From: an uncultured Clostridia bacterium
GTDB lineage: Bacteria > Bacillota > Clostridia > Christensenellales > Borkfalkiaceae
DNA length: 15,996 nucleotides
Reading direction: 5' to 3'
Assembly: GCA_947174955.1 (NCBI GenBank)
Contig: CAMWKX010000010.1
Span: 1 to 15,996, forward strand
In this document: in pieces, positions 6,741 through 13,856 of the stretch
Layout: every line of letters begins with the position of its first letter
Numbering within the stretch: position 1 is the stretch's first letter
Program-made: the position numbers and the translations under genes
The notes under the pieces: generated by a model
What the model saw: the letters and a program-made list of their open reading frames with translations, nothing else
The model's database searches: none
What the model was told of the DNA's origin: nothing

Positions 6741-6751
6741 AAATTTTTGCA

Positions 6752-6780
6752 TTGATAAAAGGTGCGTTTTATAGTATAAT
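6752..6780 (+). promoter_or_regulatory. Sigma-A type promoter for the NlpC/P60 gene
   Basis: TTGATA (6752-6757) is followed after 17 bases by a perfect TATAAT (6775-6780). The start site would be near 6787, a short leader before the ATG at 6804. Confidence 0.82.
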
Positions 6781-6803
6781 TTTCTTGTAAAAAGGAGTTA
6801 TAG

Positions 6804-7613
6804 ATGAAACGCAGAAACAGAAGAATTACTATTGCGGCACTCGTTGCCGCCACGGCGCTGACGGGTTGGGTTTTACCCGCGTGCACAACCAAAAAAGAGG
6901 AAACGTTAGCTCCCGTGACGCAGATTTCAGGAGAAGCGGGCAATCAGACGACTACCACGCCGGCAACTCAACCTACCGCCGCAAAGGCGCAATATATAAC
7001 AGTGACTTCCTCGGGCGTAAATATCCGCTCGGGCGCGGGCAGCGGATACGCCGCCCTTGGCACTGCGGAGAAGGGTACGCTGTACGCATTGGACGGGCAG
7101 AGCGGTAGCTGGTACAGGACCTGGTATAAAAACAAGGTAGCCTATATAAGCGCAAGCTATTGCAAGATTGTACAGATGGACAAGAGTGCAAACGCGCAAA
7201 TCGAAGCGGTAATTTCCGAGGGGTACAAGTGCCTCGGGGTGACGTACGTTTACGGCGCGACACGCTATCACGACGGCAACGGCAACAGGCTGAGCGGATT
7301 TACGACGTCGGCTTTCGACTGTTCGTCGCTTATGCAGTATATGTACAAGCTCGGCGCGGGGATAAATTTGCAGGTCAACACGCGCACGCAGATTTATCAG
7401 GGAAAGACGGTAAAAGGCGATTTAAAAAGGGGCGATTTGATGTTCTTTACCAACGCGTCGCGCAAGAACAATACGGGCGTGGAAAGAGTGGGGCACGTGG
7501 CTATGTATTTAGGCGATAACTACATACTGCACACCGCTTCCGACTACGCTAAAATCGAGCAGATTTCCACTACGCGGTGGAGCTATTATATTCAGTCGCA
7601 GAGAATAATTTAA
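6804..7613 (+). CDS. Secreted SH3b-NlpC/P60 cell-wall peptidase, probable lipoprotein
   Basis: This 269-residue exported peptidoglycan hydrolase has three parts. The N-terminus has a basic start (MKRRNRR), a hydrophobic stretch and Cys27 in L-P-A-C, a slightly atypical lipobox because of the Pro. A Thr/Pro-rich linker (about 45-62) follows, then a bacterial SH3 domain (about 63-122, with VNIRSGAGSGY typical of wall-binding SH3b). The NlpC/P60 domain (about 130-269) keeps the expected Cys-His-His triad: Cys173 in FDCSSLMQY, His231 in GHVAMYLG, His243 in ILHTAS. By family it cleaves gamma-D-Glu-diamino acid bonds in wall peptides. AAAGGAG lies 7 bases before the ATG. It is transcribed alone from 6752-6780 and ends at 7619-7653. 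Confidence 0.92.
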   Translation: MKRRNRRITIAALVAATALTGWVLPACTTKKEETLAPVTQISGEAGNQTTTTPATQPTAAKAQYITVTSSGVNIRSGAGSGYAALGTAEKGTLYALDGQSGSWYRTWYKNKVAYISASYCKIVQMDKSANAQIEAVISEGYKCLGVTYVYGATRYHDGNGNRLSGFTTSAFDCSSLMQYMYKLGAGINLQVNTRTQIYQGKTVKGDLKRGDLMFFTNASRKNNTGVERVGHVAMYLGDNYILHTASDYAKIEQISTTRWSYYIQSQRII

Positions 7614-7618
7614 AGGAC

Positions 7619-7654
7619 GGCGGGCGCGAATAAAATTCGCGCCCGCCGCTTTTC
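7619..7654. terminator. Intrinsic terminator after NlpC/P60 gene
   Basis: A perfect 12-bp stem GGCGGGCGCGAA (7619-7630) / TTCGCGCCCGCC (7636-7647) has a TAAAA loop. The plus strand continues GCTTTTCT. The minus-strand side continues GTCCTTTAAATT, a weaker U-run, so it may also serve the convergent rubrerythrin-small ORF transcript. Confidence 0.88.
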
Positions 7655-7663
7655 TAACGAATG

Positions 7664-7762
7664 TTATAAGTCGTCCACGTCCTGAACGGGCTTTTCGTAC
7701 TCGTTTTCGCACGTGCCCGTATAACTTCCGTTAGGGTCGTCAAAGCTGAAAAAGCAATTATT
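7664..7762 (-). pseudogene. Detached C-terminal tail of small Cys-rich protein (+1 frame)
   Basis: Directly after the stop of the 29-codon ORF, the neighbouring frame reads N-N-C-F-F-S-F-D-D-P-N-G-S-Y-T-G-T-C and then a tail ending EKPVQDVDDL and a TAA at 7664. It has no start codon or ribosome site of its own. The residues look selected (DPNGSYTG, acidic end), and its own stop lies just before the terminator. Removing one A from the AAA at 7761-7763 would join it to the upstream ORF as one protein of about 60 residues with an N-C-N-N-C junction. It is either a frameshift mutation, a sequencing error or recoding. I do not know a named family for it. Confidence 0.5.
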
Positions 7763-7847
7763 TGCAGTTTTTCGTGCTTTTGGAAGAGCCGCAGTTCTTG
7801 TTCGACTGCTTGTTCTGCTTGTTTTCCGTGTTGTTAGCCTTTTTCAT
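7758..7847 (-). CDS. Small Asn/Lys/Gln-rich Cys-containing ORF coupled to rubrerythrin
   Basis: This is a 29-residue ORF. Its ATG overlaps the TGA stop of rubrerythrin (ATGA, 7844-7847). A strong ribosome site, AAAGGAGA, lies 5 bases upstream, inside the last rubrerythrin codons. The product is very polar: MKKANNTENKQNKQ at the start, then N-C-G and N-C-K near the end (Cys19 and Cys28), with no membrane segment. The function is unknown. Coupling to a peroxide-defence protein and the presence of Cys hint at a redox or metal role, but this is inference. The frame probably once continued into the tail at 7664-7762, so the product as read may be truncated. Confidence 0.6.
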   Translation of the reverse strand: MKKANNTENKQNKQSNKNCGSSKSTKNCK

Positions 7848-8440
7848 ATCTTCTCCTTTCCGTAAGGAACGTTAAGCGCAACGAAACCCTGACTCGACTT
7901 ACACAAAGGACATACCGTCCAAGCTTCTTTTGCAGTGTGCATATGTCCGCATTCCTTGCAGACGTACAAAATCGGGCTTTCGTTTTTGTAGAGATTGCCG
8001 CTTTCCATAGCCTCGTGAAGATAGTTAAAAATCTGTTCGTGATGCTTCTCGACGGTAGCCGTCAGATTAAAGAGAGCCGCAATATCCGCAAAACCTTCTT
8101 CCTTTGCAATCCTTGCAAATTCGGGATAAATTCTTTCGTGTTCGTTTCTTTCGTCCTCTTTTGCAAGTCTGAGCATTTCCACTAAGTCGCCCGTATGAAA
8201 GGGATAGCCAGCATCGATAACGATGTTGTCGAGCTTGCCGCCGCGCTTGGTCAGTTCTTCGAAAAAGCGTCTTGCGTGAACCGTTTCGTTCTTCGCAAGC
8301 GATTTGATTTCATCTGCCAAAGCAATATACCCCTGCGCGGTTGCTTCCCTTGCAATAAGCTGATAGCGCATTCCCGCCTGACTTTCACCCGCAAAACTGC
8401 GTGCAAGATTTAGATAAGTCTGAGTTTCGTCAAAATTCAT
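7844..8440 (-). CDS. rbr: Rubrerythrin
   Basis: This is a 198-residue non-heme iron peroxidase that reduces H2O2 in the cytoplasm of anaerobes. The N-terminal ferritin-like diiron domain (about 1-145) shows the expected Glu/His ligands: Glu19 in AGES, Glu52 and His55 in NETVHARR, Glu97-Glu100-His101 in EDERNEHE, and Glu131-His134 in TVEKHHEQ. The C-terminal rubredoxin-like domain carries Cys161-x-x-Cys164 and Cys177-x-x-Cys180 for one iron. The start at 8440 is chosen because GGAGGAAGG lies immediately upstream; an in-frame ATG 10 codons earlier lacks such a site and would lengthen the protein atypically. No convincing promoter is seen in the short gap after the MATE terminator, so expression may rely on readthrough or a weak promoter. 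Confidence 0.95.
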   Translation of the reverse strand: MNFDETQTYLNLARSFAGESQAGMRYQLIAREATAQGYIALADEIKSLAKNETVHARRFFEELTKRGGKLDNIVIDAGYPFHTGDLVEMLRLAKEDERNEHERIYPEFARIAKEEGFADIAALFNLTATVEKHHEQIFNYLHEAMESGNLYKNESPILYVCKECGHMHTAKEAWTVCPLCKSSQGFVALNVPYGKEKI

Positions 8441-8470
8441 AACCTTCCTCCGTGCAATTATCTTGCGCAC

Positions 8471-8498
8471 AAAAAAGCCGCCTTATTCAAAGCGGCTT
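8471..8498 (-). terminator. Intrinsic terminator after MATE gene
   Basis: On the minus strand, AAGCCGC (8492-8498) pairs with GCGGCTT (8475-8481) across a 10-base loop, followed by TTTTTT (8471-8476, sharing the stem's last two T). It lies 11 bases past the MATE stop and about 30 bases before the rubrerythrin start. Confidence 0.88.
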
Positions 8499-8508
8499 AT
8501 GGAAGATT

Positions 8509-9864
8509 TTAGTTATTTTCTGTATTTTTAATAAAATATCCGTACCGTCTTCGGTGGCACATAAACAGGATAAACGTTACGATTAGCGCGGAAAGCTCGG
8601 CGAACACGTTTGCCGACCATACGCCGTCAAGCCCCCACAGAAGGGGCAGACACATAACGCAGATGACCTGAAAGAACAGCGTGCGCAAAAAGGAAATGAG
8701 CGCGGAAACGAGTCCGTTGTTGAGCGCGGTGAAAAAAGCCGAACCGAAAATATTGAAGCCCATAACGGCGAATATGCACGAGCAAATGTAAAAGCCGCGG
8801 CGGGTCATTGCAAGCAAGTCGGCGTTTTTGCCCACGAATATATAGGACAGCGGATAGTTGAGCGCCATCGAAAGGGCGAACATAGCCGCCGAGCTTATAC
8901 TTATAATTATAAGGCTCTTTTTCAAAACGTTGTTCAGCTCCTTTTTGTTGTCCGCGCCGTAGTTGAAGCCGATAATGGGGGTTGCGCCGACAGAGTACCC
9001 GATGAAAATCGAGCAGAAAATAAAGCTGACGTACATAATTACGCCGTACGCCTCGACGCCGTCAATGCCGACAAGGCTCATAAGCTGATAATTGTAAAGC
9101 GTATTGACAACCGACAGCGATAACTGCGTCATCATTTCCGACGAGCCGTTCAGGCACGTTTTCAAAAGCGGCGCAATTTTAAGCAGCGGCTTGCCGAGGA
9201 ATAAAGTGCCCTTGCGGTTGAAGGTAAAGTATAAAATGGGAGTGATAGCGCCCACTGCCTGACCGGTAATGGTTGCAAGAGCCGCTCCCAGAAGCCCGAG
9301 TTTAAAGCCCGCGATTAACACCGCGTCCAGAACGGCGTTGGTGACGCCCGCGCCGACTATTACTGCAAGTCCTAGCTTGGGTTTTTCGGCAAGCGAGAAA
9401 AAGCTCTGAAACACGTTTTGCAGCATAAACAGAGTCATACCGCACATATTTACGAAACCGTATAAAAGGCACTCGTCTAAAATGCCCTTCTGGTCGGCTT
9501 TTAAAAGTATGGCGAACGGGCGCAGGGTGAATATCCCCACGACCGTCATTACCGCGCCGAGAATTATGGTTGCGTATACGAGAAGCGAAAAAATCCCGCG
9601 CGCCTTTTTAACGTCGCCCTCGCCGAGCGTTTTGGATATGAGGGCGCTGCCGCCCGCGCCGATCATAAACCCGAACGAGGCAAAGCCCATAAGCACGGGC
9701 ATTACGAGGTTGACCGCGGCGAAAGCAGCTTCGCCCGCAAAGTTTGAAACGAATATGCCGTCCACGACGCTGTAAATGGAGGTGAACACCATCATTATTA
9801 CGGCGGGGTAGACGAATTTAATTAATTTTTTAAAAGTGAAATGTTGAGATAACGTATTAGCCAT
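8509..9864 (-). CDS. MATE-family multidrug/metabolite exporter
   Basis: This 451-residue polytopic membrane protein has about 12 hydrophobic segments in two related halves. Typical MATE features are 'FVYPAVIMMVFTSIYSVVDGIFVSNF' in the first helices (residues 17-42, given here in part by VDGIFVS), 'GAGGSALISKTLGEGD' near 69-84, and 'SVGATPIIGFNYGA' in the second half. It is closest in feel to the MepA/DinF-like Na+- or H+-driven exporters. The substrate is unknown. The ATG sits only 4 bases after the stop of the cytidylate-kinase-like gene and has no clear ribosome site of its own, so translation is probably coupled to that gene. Confidence 0.93.
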   Translation of the reverse strand: MANTLSQHFTFKKLIKFVYPAVIMMVFTSIYSVVDGIFVSNFAGEAAFAAVNLVMPVLMGFASFGFMIGAGGSALISKTLGEGDVKKARGIFSLLVYATIILGAVMTVVGIFTLRPFAILLKADQKGILDECLLYGFVNMCGMTLFMLQNVFQSFFSLAEKPKLGLAVIVGAGVTNAVLDAVLIAGFKLGLLGAALATITGQAVGAITPILYFTFNRKGTLFLGKPLLKIAPLLKTCLNGSSEMMTQLSLSVVNTLYNYQLMSLVGIDGVEAYGVIMYVSFIFCSIFIGYSVGATPIIGFNYGADNKKELNNVLKKSLIIISISSAAMFALSMALNYPLSYIFVGKNADLLAMTRRGFYICSCIFAVMGFNIFGSAFFTALNNGLVSALISFLRTLFFQVICVMCLPLLWGLDGVWSANVFAELSALIVTFILFMCHRRRYGYFIKNTENN

Positions 9865-9868
9865 TTTT

Positions 9869-10480
9869 CTATTTTCGTGCCGATAAAACCGTAATTAAAT
9901 CGGACAGAGGTTTAATTATTTTTGTTATTTCCGTGCGCGAGGTGTTTATCATCAGATCGTAACCGTCGCGCGCACCCCAGGGGTAGGCGGCGAGCAAGTC
10001 GTACAGCTTGGCTCTGCCCTTGTCGATTTCCTTAAAGCTCTTTAAAAGCTGTTTGTCGGTGAGCGTTTCGCCCTCTTTCGCGCGGGCGCGGCAGCGTTCG
10101 AGCTTGCTCTTTTCGTCTGCGTAGACGAAGATTTTCACGGGGTTCAGGTCGTGCGTTATCACGTCGGCGCAACGCCCTACGATTACGCAGTCACCCTTTT
10201 TTGCGATAGCTTTTATTACTTTCTGCTGGGCAACGAGTACTTCGGTGACGGTGTTGGGAGTGGGGGACACAAGTGGTATGCTGTGCGCAAAGCTGAACGC
10301 AAAGTTGGAAATCCTGCCGTTTTCAATCACCTTAGAAACATATTCCTCGTTTAAATTGGTGGTGTTTGCAATCTCTGCGATTATTTCCTTGTCGTAATAT
10401 TTAAGTCCTAATTCGTCGGCAAGACGCTTGCCAAGCTCTCTGCCGCCGCTTCCGAACTGCCTCGAAATGGTTACTATCAT
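9869..10480 (-). CDS. Cytidylate kinase-like family protein
   Basis: This 203-residue P-loop protein is of the Cytidylate_kin2 type. The nucleotide-binding loop is SRQFGSGGRELGK (6-18), with GSGGRE the family mark. Later parts include GDCVIVGRCADV (about 96-107) and an Arg-rich 'LERCRARAKEGE' lid (about 127-138). Proteins of this group resemble CMP kinases, but their substrates are generally unproven, and this is not the housekeeping Cmk by sequence style. AAGGAGGG lies about 8 bases before the ATG. It is the first gene after a perfect promoter and a structured leader, and is coupled to the MATE gene. Confidence 0.88.
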   Translation of the reverse strand: MIVTISRQFGSGGRELGKRLADELGLKYYDKEIIAEIANTTNLNEEYVSKVIENGRISNFAFSFAHSIPLVSPTPNTVTEVLVAQQKVIKAIAKKGDCVIVGRCADVITHDLNPVKIFVYADEKSKLERCRARAKEGETLTDKQLLKSFKEIDKGRAKLYDLLAAYPWGARDGYDLMINTSRTEITKIIKPLSDLITVLSARK

Positions 10481-10588
10481 AATTTTTCCCTCCTTAAAAT
10501 TAAAACGCCCGTGTATTTCTACCCGAGCGCACTCGACATCTTTTCGACGTGCGTAATTGCGATTACGCGTCCTCCGATGACCAATATT
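10481..10588 (-). promoter_or_regulatory. Structured 5' leader of cytidylate kinase-like/MATE unit
   Basis: About 100 transcribed bases precede the kinase-like gene. Reading on the minus strand: hairpin A, 10551-10568, perfect 7-bp GCGTAAT/ATTACGC with a 4-base loop; hairpin B, 10529-10552, GCAC-g-TCGA/TCGA-GTGC with a 7-base loop, sharing two bases with A; and hairpin C, CGCTC...GGGCG with inner GTA-GAAA-TAC, followed by TTTTAATTTT, which looks terminator-like and lies just before the ribosome site. B and C overlap, so they could be alternative structures. I recognise no known riboswitch consensus. Regulation by attenuation is inference. Confidence 0.4.
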
Positions 10589-10617
10589 ATTATAGCTAAA
10601 AAATTTGATTTTGTCAA
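10589..10617 (-). promoter_or_regulatory. Perfect consensus promoter overlapping the radA stop codon
   Basis: On the minus strand, TTGACA (10612-10617), exactly 17 bases and TATAAT (10589-10594) form an exact sigma-A consensus. The TGA inside the -35 box is the radA stop codon (10614-10616). It gives the kinase-like/MATE unit strong expression independent of radA. Confidence 0.92.
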
Positions 10618-11981
10618 TCCTTGGGGAACAAACTTTTGAGCATCGTGCCCAAATAGAGTACGGGAACTATGCTTATTTTGTCGGCATATTTTGCCACCGA
10701 CTTCATATTTTTTGCGGGGAGAAGCACCCGCTTAAAGCCCATTTTCACGCACTCCTGCACGCGCTTTTCGGCGTACTGCACGGCACGCACTTCACCAGTC
10801 AGACCGACTTCGCCGAACACTGCGGTGTATTTGTCCACGGGCTTGTCGAAGTAGGAGGAGGCAAGCGCGGCGCACACCGCCAGGTCGCACGCGGGCTCGT
10901 TCAGTTTTATGCCGCCCATAACGTTTATGTACACTTCCTGCGCGGAGAAGTGCAGGTTGCACCGCTTTTCGAGCACGGCAAGTAAAAGCGCAAGCTTGTT
11001 GTAATCGACGCCGAGCGACATTCTGCGCGGCTGACCGAACGCCACCTTGGTAATAAGCGCCTGAATTTCCACGTTCATACAGCGGTTGCCCGTCTGCGAA
11101 GGGGTGACGGCGCAGCCAGCTTCTTCGCCGCGGCTCTCGGATAGGAATATGCCCGAATAGTCGTTGATGGCGATTATGCCCTCGCCCGTCATCTCGAAAA
11201 CGCCCACTTCGGAAACGTTGCCGAAACGGTTCTTGACGGCGCGCAAAATACGGAAGTTTTCGCGGTTCTCGCCCTCGAAGTACAGCACCGTGTCCATTAT
11301 GTGTTCCAGCACCTTGGGACCAGCCAGCGCGCCCTCTTTGGTTACGTGACCTATTATAAAAAAGGTTATGCCGCGGCTCTTGGCTATGCGCATAAGCTTG
11401 GTTGCACACTCGCGAACCTGCCCGACCGAGCCCGAAGAGGAGGATAAATCGTCCGTGTAAACCGCCTGAATACTGTCGACAACGCAGTACTCAACGCCGT
11501 CGAGCTCGCTTTCAAGATTGTCGATGCACGTGCCGTTCAATAAAAGCATTTGCTCGCCGCCGCAGCCTAAGCGGTCACAGCGCATTTTGACCTGCGAACA
11601 GCTTTCCTCGGCGGAAAAATACAGCACCTTGTGATTTTTTGAAAGGTGCGCCGAAATCTGCGTTAACAGGGTGGACTTGCCTATGCCGGGGTCGCCGCCC
11701 AGAAGTACGAGCGAGCCCTTTACGATGCCGCCGCCGAGCACGGTGTCGAACTCGGATATGCCCGAGGATACGCGGTCGTGCCGTTCGTAGGTGACCTGCG
11801 ATAACGGCTTTGCGTGAGGTAGGGAGTAGACGCCTTTTTTTGCGTTCTCGCTTGCCGCGGGCTTTACGATTTCCTCAGCCATAGTATTGAATTGTCCGCA
11901 GGAAGGACAGCGCCCCAGCCATCTGGGACTTGTCGCGCCGCACTCACTGCAAACGTATACGGTTGTGTTAGTTTTAGCCAT
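10614..11981 (-). CDS. radA: DNA repair protein RadA (Sms)
   Basis: This 455-residue ATPase promotes branch migration in recombinational repair. Domain order and motifs are canonical: an N-terminal zinc finger with Cys11, Cys14, Cys25 and Cys28; a RecA-like core with Walker A GGDPGIGKST (95-104), Walker B VVDSI (167-171) and the RadA-specific KNRFG (250-254); and a C-terminal Lon-protease-like domain (about 285-455) without need for a catalytic Ser. Length is normal. The ribosome site is modest (AAGAGAA). It lies 26 bases after the unknown membrane-protein gene and near ispDF, echoing the Firmicutes radA-disA-ispD-ispF order. Confidence 0.97.
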   Translation of the reverse strand: MAKTNTTVYVCSECGATSPRWLGRCPSCGQFNTMAEEIVKPAASENAKKGVYSLPHAKPLSQVTYERHDRVSSGISEFDTVLGGGIVKGSLVLLGGDPGIGKSTLLTQISAHLSKNHKVLYFSAEESCSQVKMRCDRLGCGGEQMLLLNGTCIDNLESELDGVEYCVVDSIQAVYTDDLSSSSGSVGQVRECATKLMRIAKSRGITFFIIGHVTKEGALAGPKVLEHIMDTVLYFEGENRENFRILRAVKNRFGNVSEVGVFEMTGEGIIAINDYSGIFLSESRGEEAGCAVTPSQTGNRCMNVEIQALITKVAFGQPRRMSLGVDYNKLALLLAVLEKRCNLHFSAQEVYINVMGGIKLNEPACDLAVCAALASSYFDKPVDKYTAVFGEVGLTGEVRAVQYAEKRVQECVKMGFKRVLLPAKNMKSVAKYADKISIVPVLYLGTMLKSLFPKD

Positions 11982-12007
11982 AAAATAATTCTCTTGTAAT
12001 TTAAATA

Positions 12008-12715
12008 TCAGAACCCGAATAAGTCGTCGTTCGGTTTTGTCGCCGATTCGGAATGTTTTTCCTGTATGCCGAACGTGTTTTCCAAAGCCTCAATAAGTTT
12101 CTTTTTGTCAACGTTGCAGGACTTTATATTAAAGCTTATGTAGCAATTCCCGTCTGCACCCGTAAGAATGAGTTCACCTGCTTTCTGCGTAATAGTATGC
12201 CTTGCAAACCATCCCTTATATACGGGTTGAAAGGAAGTCTTAATATTGTCGAGCCGTACATAACTATATCCAATAAAGGCAGACTGACGTATTTCACTGC
12301 CGTACATTTCGTCACCGACGATGACGAATTCCATTTGGGTTCTTGCGTCTGTTAAAACAGCAACACCCGCGCCTGCCGCGGCAACAGAGAACAGTGCGCA
12401 GGCAAACGAGGTTGCGTTTTTTGCCGCGTCGGCGTTATCGCGTTTTTTGCTTCCGCAAATGCCCTGAACGTAAATTCCGTTACCGAGATTTTTAAACGCC
12501 GCAATAACTTCGCCGCCCCTTTTATTCTGCTGGTTTTTAATCATATACGTGACTATGTTCGCGCTGAACAATGCAAACCCTGCAAGGGTAATGGCGGCGA
12601 CTAAATCCCCAACCGCGCCTTTCGGGTTAATAGTTAAAATAACGGTCAGAGGAACAGCTGTAACCACAATAGACACGCACAGCAAAATTATAAAAATTCT
12701 TTTACGCGGATTCAA
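12008..12715 (-). CDS. Uncharacterised membrane protein between ispDF and radA
   Basis: This 235-residue protein has hydrophobic segments at about 8-28 and 36-57, a weaker one at about 103-122, and a soluble C-terminal part ending in NDDLFGF. The C-terminal half (about 125-210) reads like a small mixed alpha/beta domain of the PH-like sort (FVIVGDEMYG, then AGELILTGADGNCYISF), but I cannot assign a family. The start is a TTG at 12715, chosen because AAAGGAG lies 7 bases upstream; it is one base past the ispDF stop, so the genes are coupled. It occupies the place where disA often lies in related genomes, but resembles neither DisA nor PIN/TRAM proteins. The function is unknown. Confidence 0.75.
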   Translation of the reverse strand: MNPRKRIFIILLCVSIVVTAVPLTVILTINPKGAVGDLVAAITLAGFALFSANIVTYMIKNQQNKRGGEVIAAFKNLGNGIYVQGICGSKKRDNADAAKNATSFACALFSVAAAGAGVAVLTDARTQMEFVIVGDEMYGSEIRQSAFIGYSYVRLDNIKTSFQPVYKGWFARHTITQKAGELILTGADGNCYISFNIKSCNVDKKKLIEALENTFGIQEKHSESATKPNDDLFGF

Positions 12716-12716
12716 C

Positions 12717-13856
12717 TTAAATCTCCTTTAACAACGCCGTGCAGTACACGCAAATTCCGCGCTTTTCGCCCACGAAGCCCAGTCCCTCGCACGTGCCCGC
12801 GGAGATGCCTATATTGCTTTCGTCAGCACCCGTAATAGCCGACAGCCGACTTTTCATACGGTCGATATACGGCGCAAGCTTGGGCTTCTCGGCTTGAATA
12901 GCGATTGAAAGTCCGCTCACTTTCAAACCCTTTGCGCCTATTATTTTGATAACTTCTTCAAGCAGTTTTGCGCTGTCCGCGCCCTTGTACTTTTGGTCGG
13001 AGTCGGGGAAGTAGTGCCCTATGTCGCGCAGACCCGCCGCCGACAATATCGCGTCCATAACCGCGTGCAGAGCTACGTCGCCGTCGCTGTGAGCAACCAA
13101 ACCCGTATCGCAAGGAACTTTAACTCCGCACAGCATTACGAAGTTTTGCTCTTTGCCGAAAACGTGCACATCTATGCCGAAGCCGACTTTCGTGCCGTCC
13201 GTCAAAGCTACTTTTGCGGGGGTGTCGAAATCTTCTTTAAAGGTAAGTTTTTTATTTGCCGCCGAGCCGACGGGACAAATGCGAGCGGGCTTAATATAGC
13301 GGGAGTAGACCGAGCCGTCGTCGGTGAACGTTTCGCCGCTTTTCATAGCCTTTTCGTACGCTTCTTTTATGTCTTTTGTAATAAAGCCCTGAGGCGTCTG
13401 AACGGCGAAAACGGTGTTTCGTGCGGGGATATGTGCCGCCGAATTGTCGTTTTCAATGTAAACCGTGTCGGTTGCGGGCATTGCCACGATACCGCTTCCG
13501 TATTCTTTTACACACTCTATGCAGCTTAAAAATTGTTCGGGTAAAGTAAAGGGGCGTGCACCGTCGTGAATTAAAACGATGTCGCCCGTTACCTCTTTTA
13601 ATGCCTTGTAAACGCTCTCCGTACGCGTTGCGCCGCCCTCGACAACCTTGCCGCCGAACGGCTTGCTTATCGCCGTTATTTCCGCCATATCCGCGGGGGA
13701 ACTCGTAATTATAAGCTCCGACGGCTCGATTTTTGCTACGGTGCAGAGAGTGTGATATAGTGCGGGCGCACCGCAGAGGGGGGCGAGCAGTTTGTTTTTA
13801 TCAAAGCCCGCGCGCTCGCCTTTGCCCGCCGCGCAGACTATAACGCTTATTTTCAT
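12717..13856 (-). CDS. ispDF: Bifunctional IspDF, MEP isoprenoid pathway
   Basis: This 379-residue fusion carries out two non-consecutive MEP steps: CTP transfer to methylerythritol phosphate (IspD) and cyclisation to MEcPP (IspF). IspD (about 1-220) shows the nucleotide loop CAAGKGERAGFDKNKLL (8-24), HDGARPF and a QTPQGF motif. IspF (224-379) keeps the metal ligands Asp229 and His231 (GIDVH), His256 in HSDGD, His264, plus DIGHYFPDSD (278-287) and CEGLGFVG. The start overlaps the stop of the upstream P-II-like gene (ATGA) and follows GGAAGAAG. Separate genes are commoner in Firmicutes, so the fusion is of some interest. Confidence 0.96.
   Translation of the reverse strand: MKISVIVCAAGKGERAGFDKNKLLAPLCGAPALYHTLCTVAKIEPSELIITSSPADMAEITAISKPFGGKVVEGGATRTESVYKALKEVTGDIVLIHDGARPFTLPEQFLSCIECVKEYGSGIVAMPATDTVYIENDNSAAHIPARNTVFAVQTPQGFITKDIKEAYEKAMKSGETFTDDGSVYSRYIKPARICPVGSAANKKLTFKEDFDTPAKVALTDGTKVGFGIDVHVFGKEQNFVMLCGVKVPCDTGLVAHSDGDVALHAVMDAILSAAGLRDIGHYFPDSDQKYKGADSAKLLEEVIKIIGAKGLKVSGLSIAIQAEKPKLAPYIDRMKSRLSAITGADESNIGISAGTCEGLGFVGEKRGICVYCTALLKEI

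Noticed and set aside
7844..8470. Longer rubrerythrin start at 8470
   Set aside because: The extra ten residues overlap the end of the MATE terminator region, and the ATG at 8440 has a near-perfect ribosome site.
10605..10985. Open frames on the plus strand opposite radA and opposite ispDF (12993-13529)
   Set aside because: They are shadow frames of strongly conserved genes, with His/Arg/Cys-rich unnatural composition.
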